Source: an uncultured Muribaculaceae bacterium
GTDB lineage: Bacteria > Bacteroidota > Bacteroidia > Bacteroidales > Muribaculaceae
Assembly: GCA_934555895.1 (NCBI GenBank)
Contig: CAKTFH010000021.1
Coordinates: 1 to 40,422 of the forward strand
Direction: 5' to 3'
Length of the DNA stretch: 40,422 nt
Shown: piece by piece, positions 22,640 through 30,616 of the stretch
How the letters are laid out: each line of letters opens with the position of its first letter
How positions within the stretch are numbered: position 1 is the first letter of the stretch
Translations under genes and position numbers: made by a program
Notes under the pieces: generated by a model
What the model was told of the DNA's origin: nothing
What the model saw: only the letters and a program-made list of their open reading frames with translations
The model's database searches: none

Positions 22640-23890
22640 TCATTTGAGCTCTTCGGGGCGCACATGCTCCACTTCGAGTTCGGCGCCTATCACTTCGTGC
22701 CAGGGGAGACCCTGCACGGCGAGCTGCGCCAGGAAGGGATCGGGGTCGAATTCCTCCACGTTGTGCACGCCTTGCATTACCCACTTGCCGGTGAGGAACA
22801 TCATGGCGCCGGTCATGGCGGGCACACCGGTGGTGTAGCTCACGGCCTGCATGCCTGTCTCCAGATATGCCTCGTGGTGCGAACAGTTGTTGTAGATGTA
22901 GTAGGTGAGCGGCTTGCCCTCTTTGTCTTTACCGGAGATGCGACATCCTATGGAGGTCTCGCCGGTGTAGTTCTCGCCGAGCTCCTGAGGGTCGGGGAGC
23001 ACGGCCTTGAGGAACTGCAGCGGCACTATTTTCTGGCCGTTGTAGTCTATCTCGTCGATGCGTGCCATGCCTATGTCCTGGATTACGCGCAGATGGGTGA
23101 GATATTCCTGACCGAAGGTCATCCAGAAACGGGCGCGTTTTATTGTGGGATAGTTCAGCACCAGGCTCTCGAGCTCCTCGTGATAGAGGAGGTAGCTGTC
23201 GCGCGGGCCGATGTTGGGATAGTTGAGCGAGGTGTGCACCTCCAGGGGGCCGGTGGTCACCCATTTGCCGTCGAGATAATAGCGGCCGTTCTGGGTGATT
23301 TCGCGGATGTTGATTTCGGGGTTGAAGTTGGTGGCGAAAGCCTTGCCGTGATTACCGGCGTTGCAGTCCACTATGTCGAGAGTCTCCATGGCCGAGAAGT
23401 AATGCTTTGCGGCGTAGGCGGTGAACACTCCCGACACTCCCGGGTCGAACCCGCAGCCGAGTATGGCCGTGAGGCCGGCCTTTTCGAAACGCTCGCGGTA
23501 GGCCCACTGCCACGAATATTCGAAGTGGGCTTCGTCGCGCGGCTCATAGTTGGCCGTGTCGAGATAGTTGACGCCGCACTCGAGGCAAGCGTCCATTATG
23601 GTGAGGTCCTGATAGGGGAGCGCCACGTTGATTACCATCTTGGGCTGGTGGCGACGGAAAAGCTCGCAGAGCTGCTCCACGCTGTCGGCGTCGACAGCGT
23701 CGGTGGTGATTACAGGCAGTTTGCGGCCGGTTTTGGCAGCCGATGCCTTGATGGCCTCGGCCAAGGCGTCGCATTTGCGGCGGGTGCGCGAGGCTATCAC
23801 TATCTCGGTGAACACTTCGGGATTCTGTGCGCACTTATGGGCTACCACGCTGCCCACGCCACCGGCGCCGATGATGATGACTTTTGCCAT
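22640..23890 (-). CDS. Carboxynorspermidine synthase (saccharopine dehydrogenase family)
   Basis: A 416-aa NAD(P)-dependent enzyme of the saccharopine dehydrogenase-like family. The N-terminal Rossmann motif is V-I-I-I-G-A-G-G-V-G-S-V (residues 4-15). Other conserved segments are Y-L-D-T-A-N-Y-E-P, I-L-G-C-G-F-D-P-G-V-S-G-V-F and D-C-N-A-G-N-H-G. This pattern is that of carboxynorspermidine (or carboxyspermidine) dehydrogenase, which condenses aspartate semialdehyde with a diamine in the alternative polyamine pathway of Bacteroidota. The decarboxylase partner is not adjacent. Start at 23890 removes a 23-residue frame extension that carries no homology. It has its own strong promoter, divergent from uvrC. 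Confidence 0.87.
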   Translation of the reverse strand: MAKVIIIGAGGVGSVVAHKCAQNPEVFTEIVIASRTRRKCDALAEAIKASAAKTGRKLPVITTDAVDADSVEQLCELFRRHQPKMVINVALPYQDLTIMDACLECGVNYLDTANYEPRDEAHFEYSWQWAYRERFEKAGLTAILGCGFDPGVSGVFTAYAAKHYFSAMETLDIVDCNAGNHGKAFATNFNPEINIREITQNGRYYLDGKWVTTGPLEVHTSLNYPNIGPRDSYLLYHEELESLVLNYPTIKRARFWMTFGQEYLTHLRVIQDIGMARIDEIDYNGQKIVPLQFLKAVLPDPQELGENYTGETSIGCRISGKDKEGKPLTYYIYNNCSHHEAYLETGMQAVSYTTGVPAMTGAMMFLTGKWVMQGVHNVEEFDPDPFLAQLAVQGLPWHEVIGAELEVEHVRPEELK

Positions 23891-24012
23891 TTTCTTTTTA
23901 GGGTCTAAAAGAGAGGAAAAGCGCCCTCGCCGCATGCGGCAGGGGGTGGGAATCCTCATGATAAAAAACGGTTTTTGGCAGCGGGCAGTTGGCGCCGCCG
24001 CCTATCAATCTG

Positions 24013-24042
24013 CAAATTTAATGATTTTTTGGGATTAAACAA
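24013..24042 (-). promoter_or_regulatory. Promoter of carboxynorspermidine synthase
   Basis: On the minus strand, TTG (24042-24040), a 19-bp spacer and TAAATTTG (24020-24013) match the Bacteroidota consensus. The predicted start near 24007 gives a leader of about 115 nt. Confidence 0.6.
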
Positions 24043-24100
24043 GCTCTTGGATGATTTCATCGCGCTCTAAGCTATTAATGCCATAGCCGGAGGAAATGTT

Positions 24101-24108
24101 TAACTTTG
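24101..24108 (+). promoter_or_regulatory. uvrC promoter -7 box
   Basis: TAACTTTG matches TAnnTTTG and lies 61 bp upstream of the uvrC ATG. The -33 element is weak (TTAATG region). It is divergent from the promoter at 24013-24042. Confidence 0.5.
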
Positions 24109-24169
24109 TGGATATCCTGAAATATATCGGATGCCAAACCGTTAGATTATAGAAAGGGAATCGATTTTT

Positions 24170-25990
24170 ATGGGAAAACATAGCAAAGACAAGTCGCCGG
24201 AGCTGCAGCATAAGCTATCGATACTCCCGGAAACACCGGGAGTGTATATGTATTTCGACTCCGAGGGCACTGTGATATATGTGGGCAAGGCCAAGAATCT
24301 CAAGCGTCGTGTCACATCTTATTTCAACCGCACTCACGATGTGATGCGCACCAACCTATTGGTGCGAGCCATAGCCGATATGCGATACATAGTGGTGCCT
24401 ACCGAGCAGGATGCCCTTAATCTCGAAAATTCGATGATAAAGGAGTATAAGCCGCGCTACAATGTGCTGCTGAAGGATGACAAGTCGTATCCTCTTATTT
24501 GCATTACCAAGGAGTTGTATCCCAGGGTGTTTCTTACCCGACAGAAGTTGAAGGACGGTTCGAAATATTTCGGGCCCTATACGGAGGTGGGCTCGGCGCG
24601 TGCGGTGCTCGAACTTGCCAGGCAGCTCTACCCCATACGCACATGCCGCACGCCCATCACGGCGGCCACTCAGCAGCGGAAAAATGCCCGCGTGTGTCTT
24701 GAATATCATCTGGGCCGCTGTCGCGGATGCTGCACGGCGCAAATTTCGCCAGAAGAATATGGCGAATACATAGAGCGGATACGCCAGATATTGCGTGGCG
24801 AGACCGGCGAGCTGCTCGCCTATCTCAGAAGCGAGATGGAGCGTCTCGCCTCGGAGATGCGTTTCGAGGAGGCGCATGCGCTGAAACAGAAATACCTGAT
24901 GCTCGAACGCTACAGGGCCAAGAGCGTGATAGTGAGTCAGACGGTCGACAATGTGGATGTGTTCGGCATCGACGATGATGGCGGAAGCGATGTGTACATC
25001 AATTATATGCATGTGCGCCATGGGGCGGTGGTGCGCAGCATGACCCTGCGCTACAAGCGGCGCATGAGCGAAGACCGGGCAACACTTCTGGCATATGCAA
25101 TGGATGAAATACACACCCGTTTCGCTCAGGAATATGGTGAGGTGATTGTGCCTCTGCTGCCCGACACAGAGATGCCGGGAGTGAATTTCAACGTGCCTCA
25201 GCGCGGCGACAAGGCCAAGCTGCTCGAAGTGAGCGCCCACAATGCCCGTCAGACAAAAATAGACGACCTGAAGCAACTCGAGTGGACCGACCCGGAGAAG
25301 CGTGCCGAGAAAACTCTCGAACGCATGAAGGCCGACTTCCGCCTTAGCGAACTGCCCCGGCACATAGAGTGTTTCGACAACTCCAACATCCAGGGTACCA
25401 ATCCGGTGGCATCGTGTGTGGTGTTTCGCGACGCCAAGCCGTCGAAGAAAGACTACCGGCATTTCAATATCAAGACAGTGGAGGGCCCCGACGATTTCGC
25501 CTCGATGAAGGAGGTGCTCACACGCCGCTATACGCGCCTGATGGAGGAGGCTCCCGATGACCTCCCGCAGCTCATAGTGGTGGATGGCGGCAAAGGGCAA
25601 CTCAGTGCCGCCGTGGAGGCCCTCGACGAGATAGGGCTGCGCGGCACTATAGCCGTGGTGGGCATAGCCAAGCGCCTGGAGGAGATATATTTCCCCGGCG
25701 ACAGCGTGCCGCTCTATATCGACAAGAACTCCGAGTCGCTGCGCGTGGTGCAGCAGTTGCGCGACGAGGCTCATCGATTCGGCATAACCCATCACCGCAA
25801 CCGCCGCTCTAAAAGCGCCATCGTGAGCGAACTGTCGACCGTGAAAGGCATAGGGCCCGCCACCGAGCAGACCCTGCTGCAGCATTTCAAGAGTGTGAAG
25901 CGCATACGCGAGGCGTCGCTCGACGCACTTGCCGATGTGATAGGGCCGGCTAAGGCACGCTTGTTGCGCGACCATTTCGCACAAAAATGA
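24170..25990 (+). CDS. uvrC: Excinuclease ABC subunit C
   Basis: A 606-aa DNA-repair nuclease that makes both incisions around bulky lesions in nucleotide excision repair with UvrA and UvrB. Domains in order are GIY-YIG endonuclease (about 17-95: P-G-V-Y-M-Y-F, V-I-Y-V-G-K-A-K-N-L-K-R-R), a Cys-containing region with H-L-G-R-C-R-G-C-C (about 181-189), a UVR UvrB-contact helix (about 222-256), the RNase H-like C-terminal nuclease (E-C-F-D-N-S-N-I-Q-G-T near 401-411, V-V-D-G-G-K-G-Q-L near 470-478) and tandem HhH motifs (V-K-G-I-G-P-A-T-E near 560; V-I-G-P-A-K-A near 592). Length is normal. It is a single gene with its own -7 box. Confidence 0.98.
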   Translation: MGKHSKDKSPELQHKLSILPETPGVYMYFDSEGTVIYVGKAKNLKRRVTSYFNRTHDVMRTNLLVRAIADMRYIVVPTEQDALNLENSMIKEYKPRYNVLLKDDKSYPLICITKELYPRVFLTRQKLKDGSKYFGPYTEVGSARAVLELARQLYPIRTCRTPITAATQQRKNARVCLEYHLGRCRGCCTAQISPEEYGEYIERIRQILRGETGELLAYLRSEMERLASEMRFEEAHALKQKYLMLERYRAKSVIVSQTVDNVDVFGIDDDGGSDVYINYMHVRHGAVVRSMTLRYKRRMSEDRATLLAYAMDEIHTRFAQEYGEVIVPLLPDTEMPGVNFNVPQRGDKAKLLEVSAHNARQTKIDDLKQLEWTDPEKRAEKTLERMKADFRLSELPRHIECFDNSNIQGTNPVASCVVFRDAKPSKKDYRHFNIKTVEGPDDFASMKEVLTRRYTRLMEEAPDDLPQLIVVDGGKGQLSAAVEALDEIGLRGTIAVVGIAKRLEEIYFPGDSVPLYIDKNSESLRVVQQLRDEAHRFGITHHRNRRSKSAIVSELSTVKGIGPATEQTLLQHFKSVKRIREASLDALADVIGPAKARLLRDHFAQK

Positions 25991-26033
25991 CATCCGGCCA
26001 CAGCAGCGTTTCAGAGGTTGCAATGACCGGATG
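25991..26033 (-). terminator. Terminator between convergent uvrC and cupin gene
   Basis: A 10-bp stem (25991-26000 with 26024-26033, one wobble) has a partly paired 23-nt loop. Read leftward it is followed by TCATTTTTG, read rightward by CGATGCTTTTC. It probably stops the cupin transcript and may also serve uvrC. Confidence 0.55.
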
Positions 26034-26069
26034 CGATGCTTTTCAGCGTCGGCTAAAGATGAGGGGGCT

Positions 26070-26396
26070 TCAGGCGTTGATGCGGCATAAGAGCACGCGT
26101 GAGCTGTCGAGACCAAGCACGGTGTGAGGCGTGTCGGCAGGAAGCACTATGGCGTCGCCCTTTACGAGTTTGTAACGGGTGTCGTCGATTTCAAATTCCA
26201 CTTCACCTTCAATTACATAAGCGAGCACATCGGCTGCCACCTGATGGCGGGCGAACATTGCGCCGCGGGCAAATGCCACAACGTTGATATTGCCGTTGGC
26301 ATTGGAGATGATTTCGTGAACAGATACTTCACCGTTTTTCTCACGGGCTTTGTCGGTGAGGCGGAAAGGCGTTTTGATTTCTACGTTGGTCTTCAT
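26070..26396 (-). CDS. Small cupin-domain protein
   Basis: A 108-aa single-domain cupin. Motif 1 is partly recognisable (A-M-F-A-R-H-Q-V-A-A-D-V-L-A-Y-V-I-E-G-E-V-E-F, about 46-68) and motif 2 is K-G-D-A-I-V-L-P-A-D-T-P-H-T-V (about 79-93). His51 and His92 are possible metal ligands; the usual second His of motif 1 is replaced by Asp, so metal binding may be altered. Stand-alone cupins of this type act in sensing, detoxification or as small enzymes; no specific role can be given. It is a single gene, convergent with uvrC, and GH125 lies upstream in the same direction behind its own terminator. Confidence 0.88.
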   Translation of the reverse strand: MKTNVEIKTPFRLTDKAREKNGEVSVHEIISNANGNINVVAFARGAMFARHQVAADVLAYVIEGEVEFEIDDTRYKLVKGDAIVLPADTPHTVLGLDSSRVLLCRINA

Positions 26397-26504
26397 AGTT
26401 GAAATAGTTTATATCGTTGTTAAATTGTTCTGATTTGCATGAGTAAAACGTTTCACTGTGGTGTGAGGTTTGTGTGGCCGTTCTATTTAACACGTTTTTT
26501 GCAT

Positions 26505-26562
26505 AAAAAGCAGCGGCGGCACGCATTGCGGAATGAAATTGTTCCGCAGTGCGTGCCGCCGC
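26505..26562 (-). terminator. Strong terminator of the GH125 gene
   Basis: A 21-bp stem (26562-26542 with 26533-26513, a single mismatched or wobble pair) with an 8-nt loop is read leftward and followed by TGCTTTTT. It lies 24 bp past the GH125 stop. Confidence 0.9.
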
Positions 26563-26586
26563 AGTGTGTGGTATGCTTTCAGGCGA

Positions 26587-28050
26587 TTATATCTCGATGG
26601 AGTTGAGCAGGTCGAGCTTGCCCTCGTTCACGAGCTTGGTGATGAGTTCGCCGAAGAGTGTGTTCTGCCATGCGAACCAGGGTCGGGTGAAGTGGTCGGG
26701 GTCGTTCACATCGAACGACTCGTGGATGAATCCCTTGCCGGCGTCGGTGTTGAGCAGCATGGTGATGCAGTCGCGTATCTCATTGTCGTCTGTCGAGGTG
26801 AAGGCCTTCATCATGATGCTCATGGGCCATGCCATGTCGTAGCCGATGTGGGGGCCTCCGATGCCCTCGCCCTTCGAGCCGCGGAAGAAGTAGGGGTTGT
26901 TCTCGCTCCACACGAAGCGACGGGTGTTCTGATAGATGGGGTCGTTGGGGTCCATGCCGTCGAGATATGGCATGGCCAGCAGCGAAGGCACATTGGCGTC
27001 GTCCATCAGCAAGTGGTTGCCGAAGCCATCGACCTCGAAGGCATACATCTTGCCGAACTCGGGATGGTCGTAGACAGCATATTTTTTAAGTGCGGCATCC
27101 ACCTCGTTGGCCAGTGCGGTGCATTTGGCAGCCATCTCCTTGTTGTGGTTCACCTCGGTGAGGATTTCGGCGGCCTTGCGCAGCGAAGCCACGGCGAAGA
27201 AGTTGGAGGGAACGAGGAACTGCAGCGTGGTGGCGTCGTCGGAGGGGCGGAAGCTCGACACGATGAGGCCAACGGGTTTCACCGGAGCTCCCCACCCGTC
27301 GTTGTTGAGGGTGTCGAGGGCACGCTCGGTCTTGCGCTGGAAGCGGTAGGGGCCACGGCCTTCCTTTCGCTGCTGCTCTACGAATGTGGCGTAGATTTTT
27401 TCTATAGCCTGAAGCCACTCGTCGTCGAAGATGGAGTCGTCGCCGGTCACCTTCCAGTATTCGTATGCCAGACGGATGGGATAGCAGAGCGAGTCGATTT
27501 CCCATTTGCGCTCGTGAAGATCAGGCTTCATGTCGGTGAGGTCGGTCATCCATTCACCTCCGGTGGGACCGTCGTTGAATGCGTTGGCATAGGGGTCGAT
27601 GTTGATAAGCTTGAACTGCTGGCGGATGGTGCCCTGCACCATGTCTTTCAGCTCCTTATCGTCGTTGGCCAGAGCAATGTAGGGATATACCTGTGCTCCG
27701 GAGTCGCGCAGCCACATGGCGTGGATGTCGCCGGTGTAGACAAAAGTCTCGTTCTTGCCTTCGGCATCCTTTCGGAAGTGCACTGTGGTGTCGATGGTGT
27801 TGGGGAAGCAGTTCTCGAACATCCATGCCAGTTTGGGGTTCTTGAGCTGTTTCTTGATTTTCTGTATATGCTTCTCCACCGCTTTAGAGTGGAAGAGGCG
27901 TTCGGCCTTGGGAGGACGCAGGGTGCGGGTGTAGTCGGGCAGGGCCACCGCGGTGGCGTCGGAGGCACATTCGGCCTTTGGGGCTGCATAGGCCGGTGCT
28001 GCCATCGCAAGCGAGGCAGCGGCGGCGAGAGCCAGAGTGATGTGTTTCAT
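26587..28050 (-). CDS. Exported exo-alpha-1,6-mannosidase, GH125
   Basis: A 487-aa secreted glycosidase of family GH125, which removes alpha-1,6-linked mannose from yeast mannan or N-glycan cores by an inverting, metal-independent mechanism. It has a signal peptide (1-22, cleavage after A-Y-A) and a single (alpha/alpha)6 catalytic domain. Family segments are T-G-D-I-H-A-M-W-L-R-D-S-G-A-Q-V (about 107-122), N-D-G-P-T-G-G-E-W-M-T-D, E-I-D-S-L-C-Y-P-I-R-L-A and the C-terminal F-I-H-E-S-F-D-V-N-D-P-D-H-F-T-R-P-W-F. No polysaccharide-utilisation genes flank it here, so it is an orphan glycosidase probably acting in the periplasm. It has its own strong promoter and terminator. Confidence 0.95.
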   Translation of the reverse strand: MKHITLALAAAASLAMAAPAYAAPKAECASDATAVALPDYTRTLRPPKAERLFHSKAVEKHIQKIKKQLKNPKLAWMFENCFPNTIDTTVHFRKDAEGKNETFVYTGDIHAMWLRDSGAQVYPYIALANDDKELKDMVQGTIRQQFKLINIDPYANAFNDGPTGGEWMTDLTDMKPDLHERKWEIDSLCYPIRLAYEYWKVTGDDSIFDDEWLQAIEKIYATFVEQQRKEGRGPYRFQRKTERALDTLNNDGWGAPVKPVGLIVSSFRPSDDATTLQFLVPSNFFAVASLRKAAEILTEVNHNKEMAAKCTALANEVDAALKKYAVYDHPEFGKMYAFEVDGFGNHLLMDDANVPSLLAMPYLDGMDPNDPIYQNTRRFVWSENNPYFFRGSKGEGIGGPHIGYDMAWPMSIMMKAFTSTDDNEIRDCITMLLNTDAGKGFIHESFDVNDPDHFTRPWFAWQNTLFGELITKLVNEGKLDLLNSIEI

Positions 28051-28125
28051 GCGAAGTGTGGCGATGATCGGTTATGATGTTTGTGTTTATTATGCGAAAT
28101 AAGGAAATATCCGCATCTGTGTGTG

Positions 28126-28158
28126 CAAAGATACATATTTTAGAATAAATATTGCAAA
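28126..28158 (-). promoter_or_regulatory. GH125 promoter
   Basis: On the minus strand, TTTG (28158-28155), a 21-bp spacer and TATCTTTG (28133-28126) are a full consensus match. It gives a leader of about 70 nt and is divergent from the sdaA promoter. Confidence 0.7.
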
Positions 28159-28196
28159 ATGTGAGGCCATTTCGGATGTTATAGCAGGAGATTTGC

Positions 28197-28204
28197 TATC
28201 TTTG
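28197..28204 (+). promoter_or_regulatory. sdaA promoter -7 box
   Basis: TATCTTTG matches TAnnTTTG and lies 17 bp upstream of the ATG at 28222, giving a leader of roughly 10 nt. The -33 region (TTTCGG) is a partial match. Confidence 0.55.
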
Positions 28205-28221
28205 TGGGATAATAGCCGGAT

Positions 28222-29418
28222 ATGGAATCGATAAAGCAGATATACAAGATAGGGCTCGGACCGAGCTCGTCGCACACCATGGGCCCGCGTAAGGCCGCTG
28301 AGGATTTTGCCGCCGCCAACAGCGGCGCGGCAAGGTTTGTAGTGACGCTCTATGGCGCGCTTGCCGCCACAGGGCGCGGTCACCTCACCGACAAGGCCAT
28401 CCTGTCAGTGCTTGAGCCGGCGGCTCCCACCGAAATAGAGTGGCAGCCCGAGGTGTTTCTGCCCTTCCATCCCAACGCAATGCGGTTCCGTGCTTTCGAT
28501 GCTGCCGGAAATGTGACGGCCGATATCACCCGCTACTCTATCGGAGGCGGCGATGTGGTGGCCGAGGGCGAGGACCGAAGCGCCGGAGAACAGGTCTATT
28601 CAATGAACACTATGGCCGAGATACTGAAATGGTGCGACACCACCGGCCATAGTTTCTGGGAATATGTGGACATGTGCGAGGGTCCGGCCATATGGGAGCA
28701 TCTCGCCCGGGTGTGGGATGTGATGAAGCGTGCTGTAGAGCGCGGCATTGAGGCCGAGGGAGTGCTCCCCGGCGGTTTGGGTGTGTCACGTAAAGCCACA
28801 AGCTACTATGTGCATGCAGCCGGATATGCATCGTCGCTCAAGTCGCGCGGACTGGTCTATGCCTATGCTCTTGCTGTGAGCGAGGAGAATGCCGCCGGCG
28901 GTGAGATTGTCACCGCTCCCACCTGCGGTTCGTGCGGCATAGTGCCGGCGGTGCTTTATCATCTGCACACTTCCAAGGGATTTTCCGAGCAGCGCATTCT
29001 GCGTGCTCTGGCCACAGCCGGACTTTTCGGCAGTGTGGTGAAACACAATGCTTCGGTGAGCGGCGCCGAGGTGGGATGCCAGGGTGAGGTGGGCGTGGCC
29101 TGCGCTATGGCAGCAGCTGCGGCAAGCCAGCTTTTCGGCGGTACTCCCCGACAGATTGAATATTCGGCTGAGATGGGTCTCGAGCACCACTTGGGCCTCA
29201 CATGCGACCCTGTGTGCGGCCTGGTGCAGATACCGTGCATAGAGCGCAATGCCTATGCCGCCGCCCGCGCTCTCGACGCCAACCTCTACGCCGCCTTCTC
29301 CGACGGCCGCCATTCGGTGAGCTTCGACCGCATAGTGGAGGTGATGAAGCAGACCGGTCACGACCTGCCGTCGCTGTATAAGGAGACTGCTCAGGGTGGT
29401 CTGGCCAAAGTGAAATGA
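28222..29418 (+). CDS. sdaA: L-serine ammonia-lyase (iron-sulfur)
   Basis: A 398-aa iron-sulfur L-serine dehydratase, converting L-serine to pyruvate and ammonia in the cytoplasm. It is the single-chain form with beta and alpha domains fused. Near the N-terminus G-L-G-P-S-S-S-H-T-M-G-P (11-22) is the serine-binding signature. The alpha domain has A-P-T-C-G-S-C-G-I-V-P (about 232-242). The cluster ligands can be placed at Cys286, Cys328 and Cys339, with the C-x41-C-x10-C spacing known for this family. The enzyme fits amino-acid fermentation feeding the nearby pyruvate oxidoreductase. It has its own -7 box; an acyltransferase gene follows after 49 bp in the same direction. Confidence 0.95.
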   Translation: MESIKQIYKIGLGPSSSHTMGPRKAAEDFAAANSGAARFVVTLYGALAATGRGHLTDKAILSVLEPAAPTEIEWQPEVFLPFHPNAMRFRAFDAAGNVTADITRYSIGGGDVVAEGEDRSAGEQVYSMNTMAEILKWCDTTGHSFWEYVDMCEGPAIWEHLARVWDVMKRAVERGIEAEGVLPGGLGVSRKATSYYVHAAGYASSLKSRGLVYAYALAVSEENAAGGEIVTAPTCGSCGIVPAVLYHLHTSKGFSEQRILRALATAGLFGSVVKHNASVSGAEVGCQGEVGVACAMAAAAASQLFGGTPRQIEYSAEMGLEHHLGLTCDPVCGLVQIPCIERNAYAAARALDANLYAAFSDGRHSVSFDRIVEVMKQTGHDLPSLYKETAQGGLAKVK

Positions 29419-29467
29419 ACATAAACCAACATCACATAACCAAATAACAAGTACTGACAAACCAATC

Positions 29468-30616
29468 ATGAAACAACGAATTGTTTATCTCGACTATCTG
29501 CGTGTGTTCGCGTGCTTTCTTGTAATGCTCGTGCATGCGGCTGAAAATTTCTATGGTGCCGGAGGCGAATCAGACATGGCCGGCCCTGTGTCGATGCTGC
29601 AGAATGAGGGCGACCGCCTGTGGGTGTCGCTCTACGACGGCATCTCGCGCATATCCGTGCCGCTGTTTTTCATAGTGTCGGCATTCCTGCTGGCTCCGAT
29701 GCCTGCAGGCATGACCACGGGACAGTTCTACCGTCGCCGCTTCACACATATTCTGCCGCCGTTCTTCGTATTTATCCTGCTCTACAGCACACTGCCCGTG
29801 CTCTGGGGACAGACAACCACCGACATAATGTTTACCGACCTGAGTCGTGTGCTGCTCAACTTCCCTACGGCGGCCGGCCACCTGTGGTTCATGTACCCGC
29901 TCATCAGCATCTATCTGTTCATCCCTATAGTGTCTCCGTGGCTTGAGAAGGCTACCGCCAAGGAGGAGCGCTGGTTCATCCTGCTGTTTCTCATCAGCAC
30001 CTGCATGCCTTACCTCAACCGCTTCTGCGGCGAGGTGTGGGGCGAATGCTTCTGGAACGGATACCATCTGTTGTGGTACTTCTCTGGCTATCTCGGCTAT
30101 CTGGTGCTTGCACACTACATCAGGGTGCATCTCGACTGGAGCCGTTCTCGCCGTCTGGCGTGGGGCTGGCCTCTGTTTATCGTAGGTTCGGCCTTCACCA
30201 TATGGAGCTTCTACACCCAGGCTGTGCCCGGTGTGCTTCTCGAGACACCGGTGCTCGAAGTCGGATGGGCTTTCTGTACGCTCAATTGTGTGGTGGCCAC
30301 CACAGGCTGCTTCCTGCTGTTCACCTGCATTGAAAAGAAATCGGCTCCGGCCATCATCACCCGCACCTCCAAGCTCAGCTACGGCATGTATCTGATGCAT
30401 ATCTTCTGGCTCGGTTTCTGGGTGGGCATCATCAAAGGCACTCTGGCTCTTCCATCTGTGGCTGCTATCCCAGCCATAGCCGGCGCTACTTTTGTTTGTT
30501 GCTATATCACATGTAGAATAATAGCCTTCATACCGGGGGCGAAGTGGATTATCGGGTACGAATATCCGAGAACATCAGCTCAGCTGCCTCCGGCTGTAAA
30601 CACTGCTGAATCATGA
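29468..30616 (+). CDS. Acyltransferase 3 family membrane protein
   Basis: A 382-aa integral membrane acyltransferase (AT3, OafA/OatA-like) with about ten transmembrane helices. Members transfer acetyl or succinyl groups to sugars of the cell surface. The N-terminus has the family pattern Y-L-D-Y-L-R-V-F-A-C-F-L-V-M-L-V-H (residues 7-23) with His23 in the catalytic position, then F-F-I-V-S-A-F-L-L (about 68-76) and the R-R-R-F segment (about 89-92). There is no extra SGNH domain. Its stop overlaps the start of the CobW-like gene by 4 bp, an odd pairing in function. It could modify the polysaccharide made by the locus from 31887 onward; that is inference. Confidence 0.9.
   Translation: MKQRIVYLDYLRVFACFLVMLVHAAENFYGAGGESDMAGPVSMLQNEGDRLWVSLYDGISRISVPLFFIVSAFLLAPMPAGMTTGQFYRRRFTHILPPFFVFILLYSTLPVLWGQTTTDIMFTDLSRVLLNFPTAAGHLWFMYPLISIYLFIPIVSPWLEKATAKEERWFILLFLISTCMPYLNRFCGEVWGECFWNGYHLLWYFSGYLGYLVLAHYIRVHLDWSRSRRLAWGWPLFIVGSAFTIWSFYTQAVPGVLLETPVLEVGWAFCTLNCVVATTGCFLLFTCIEKKSAPAIITRTSKLSYGMYLMHIFWLGFWVGIIKGTLALPSVAAIPAIAGATFVCCYITCRIIAFIPGAKWIIGYEYPRTSAQLPPAVNTAES

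Noticed and set aside
22598..23908. A 436-codon plus-strand frame over the carboxynorspermidine synthase
   Set aside because: Antisense shadow with no recognisable domain; the minus-strand gene has a Rossmann motif and its own consensus promoter.
24356..26116. A 586-codon minus-strand frame over uvrC
   Set aside because: Antisense shadow of uvrC that also runs into the cupin gene's 3' region; no domain.
26533..28077. A 514-codon open frame on the plus strand over the GH125 gene
   Set aside because: It is an antisense shadow: Val/Gly/His-rich without domains, while the minus-strand GH125 has a signal peptide, family motifs, promoter and terminator.
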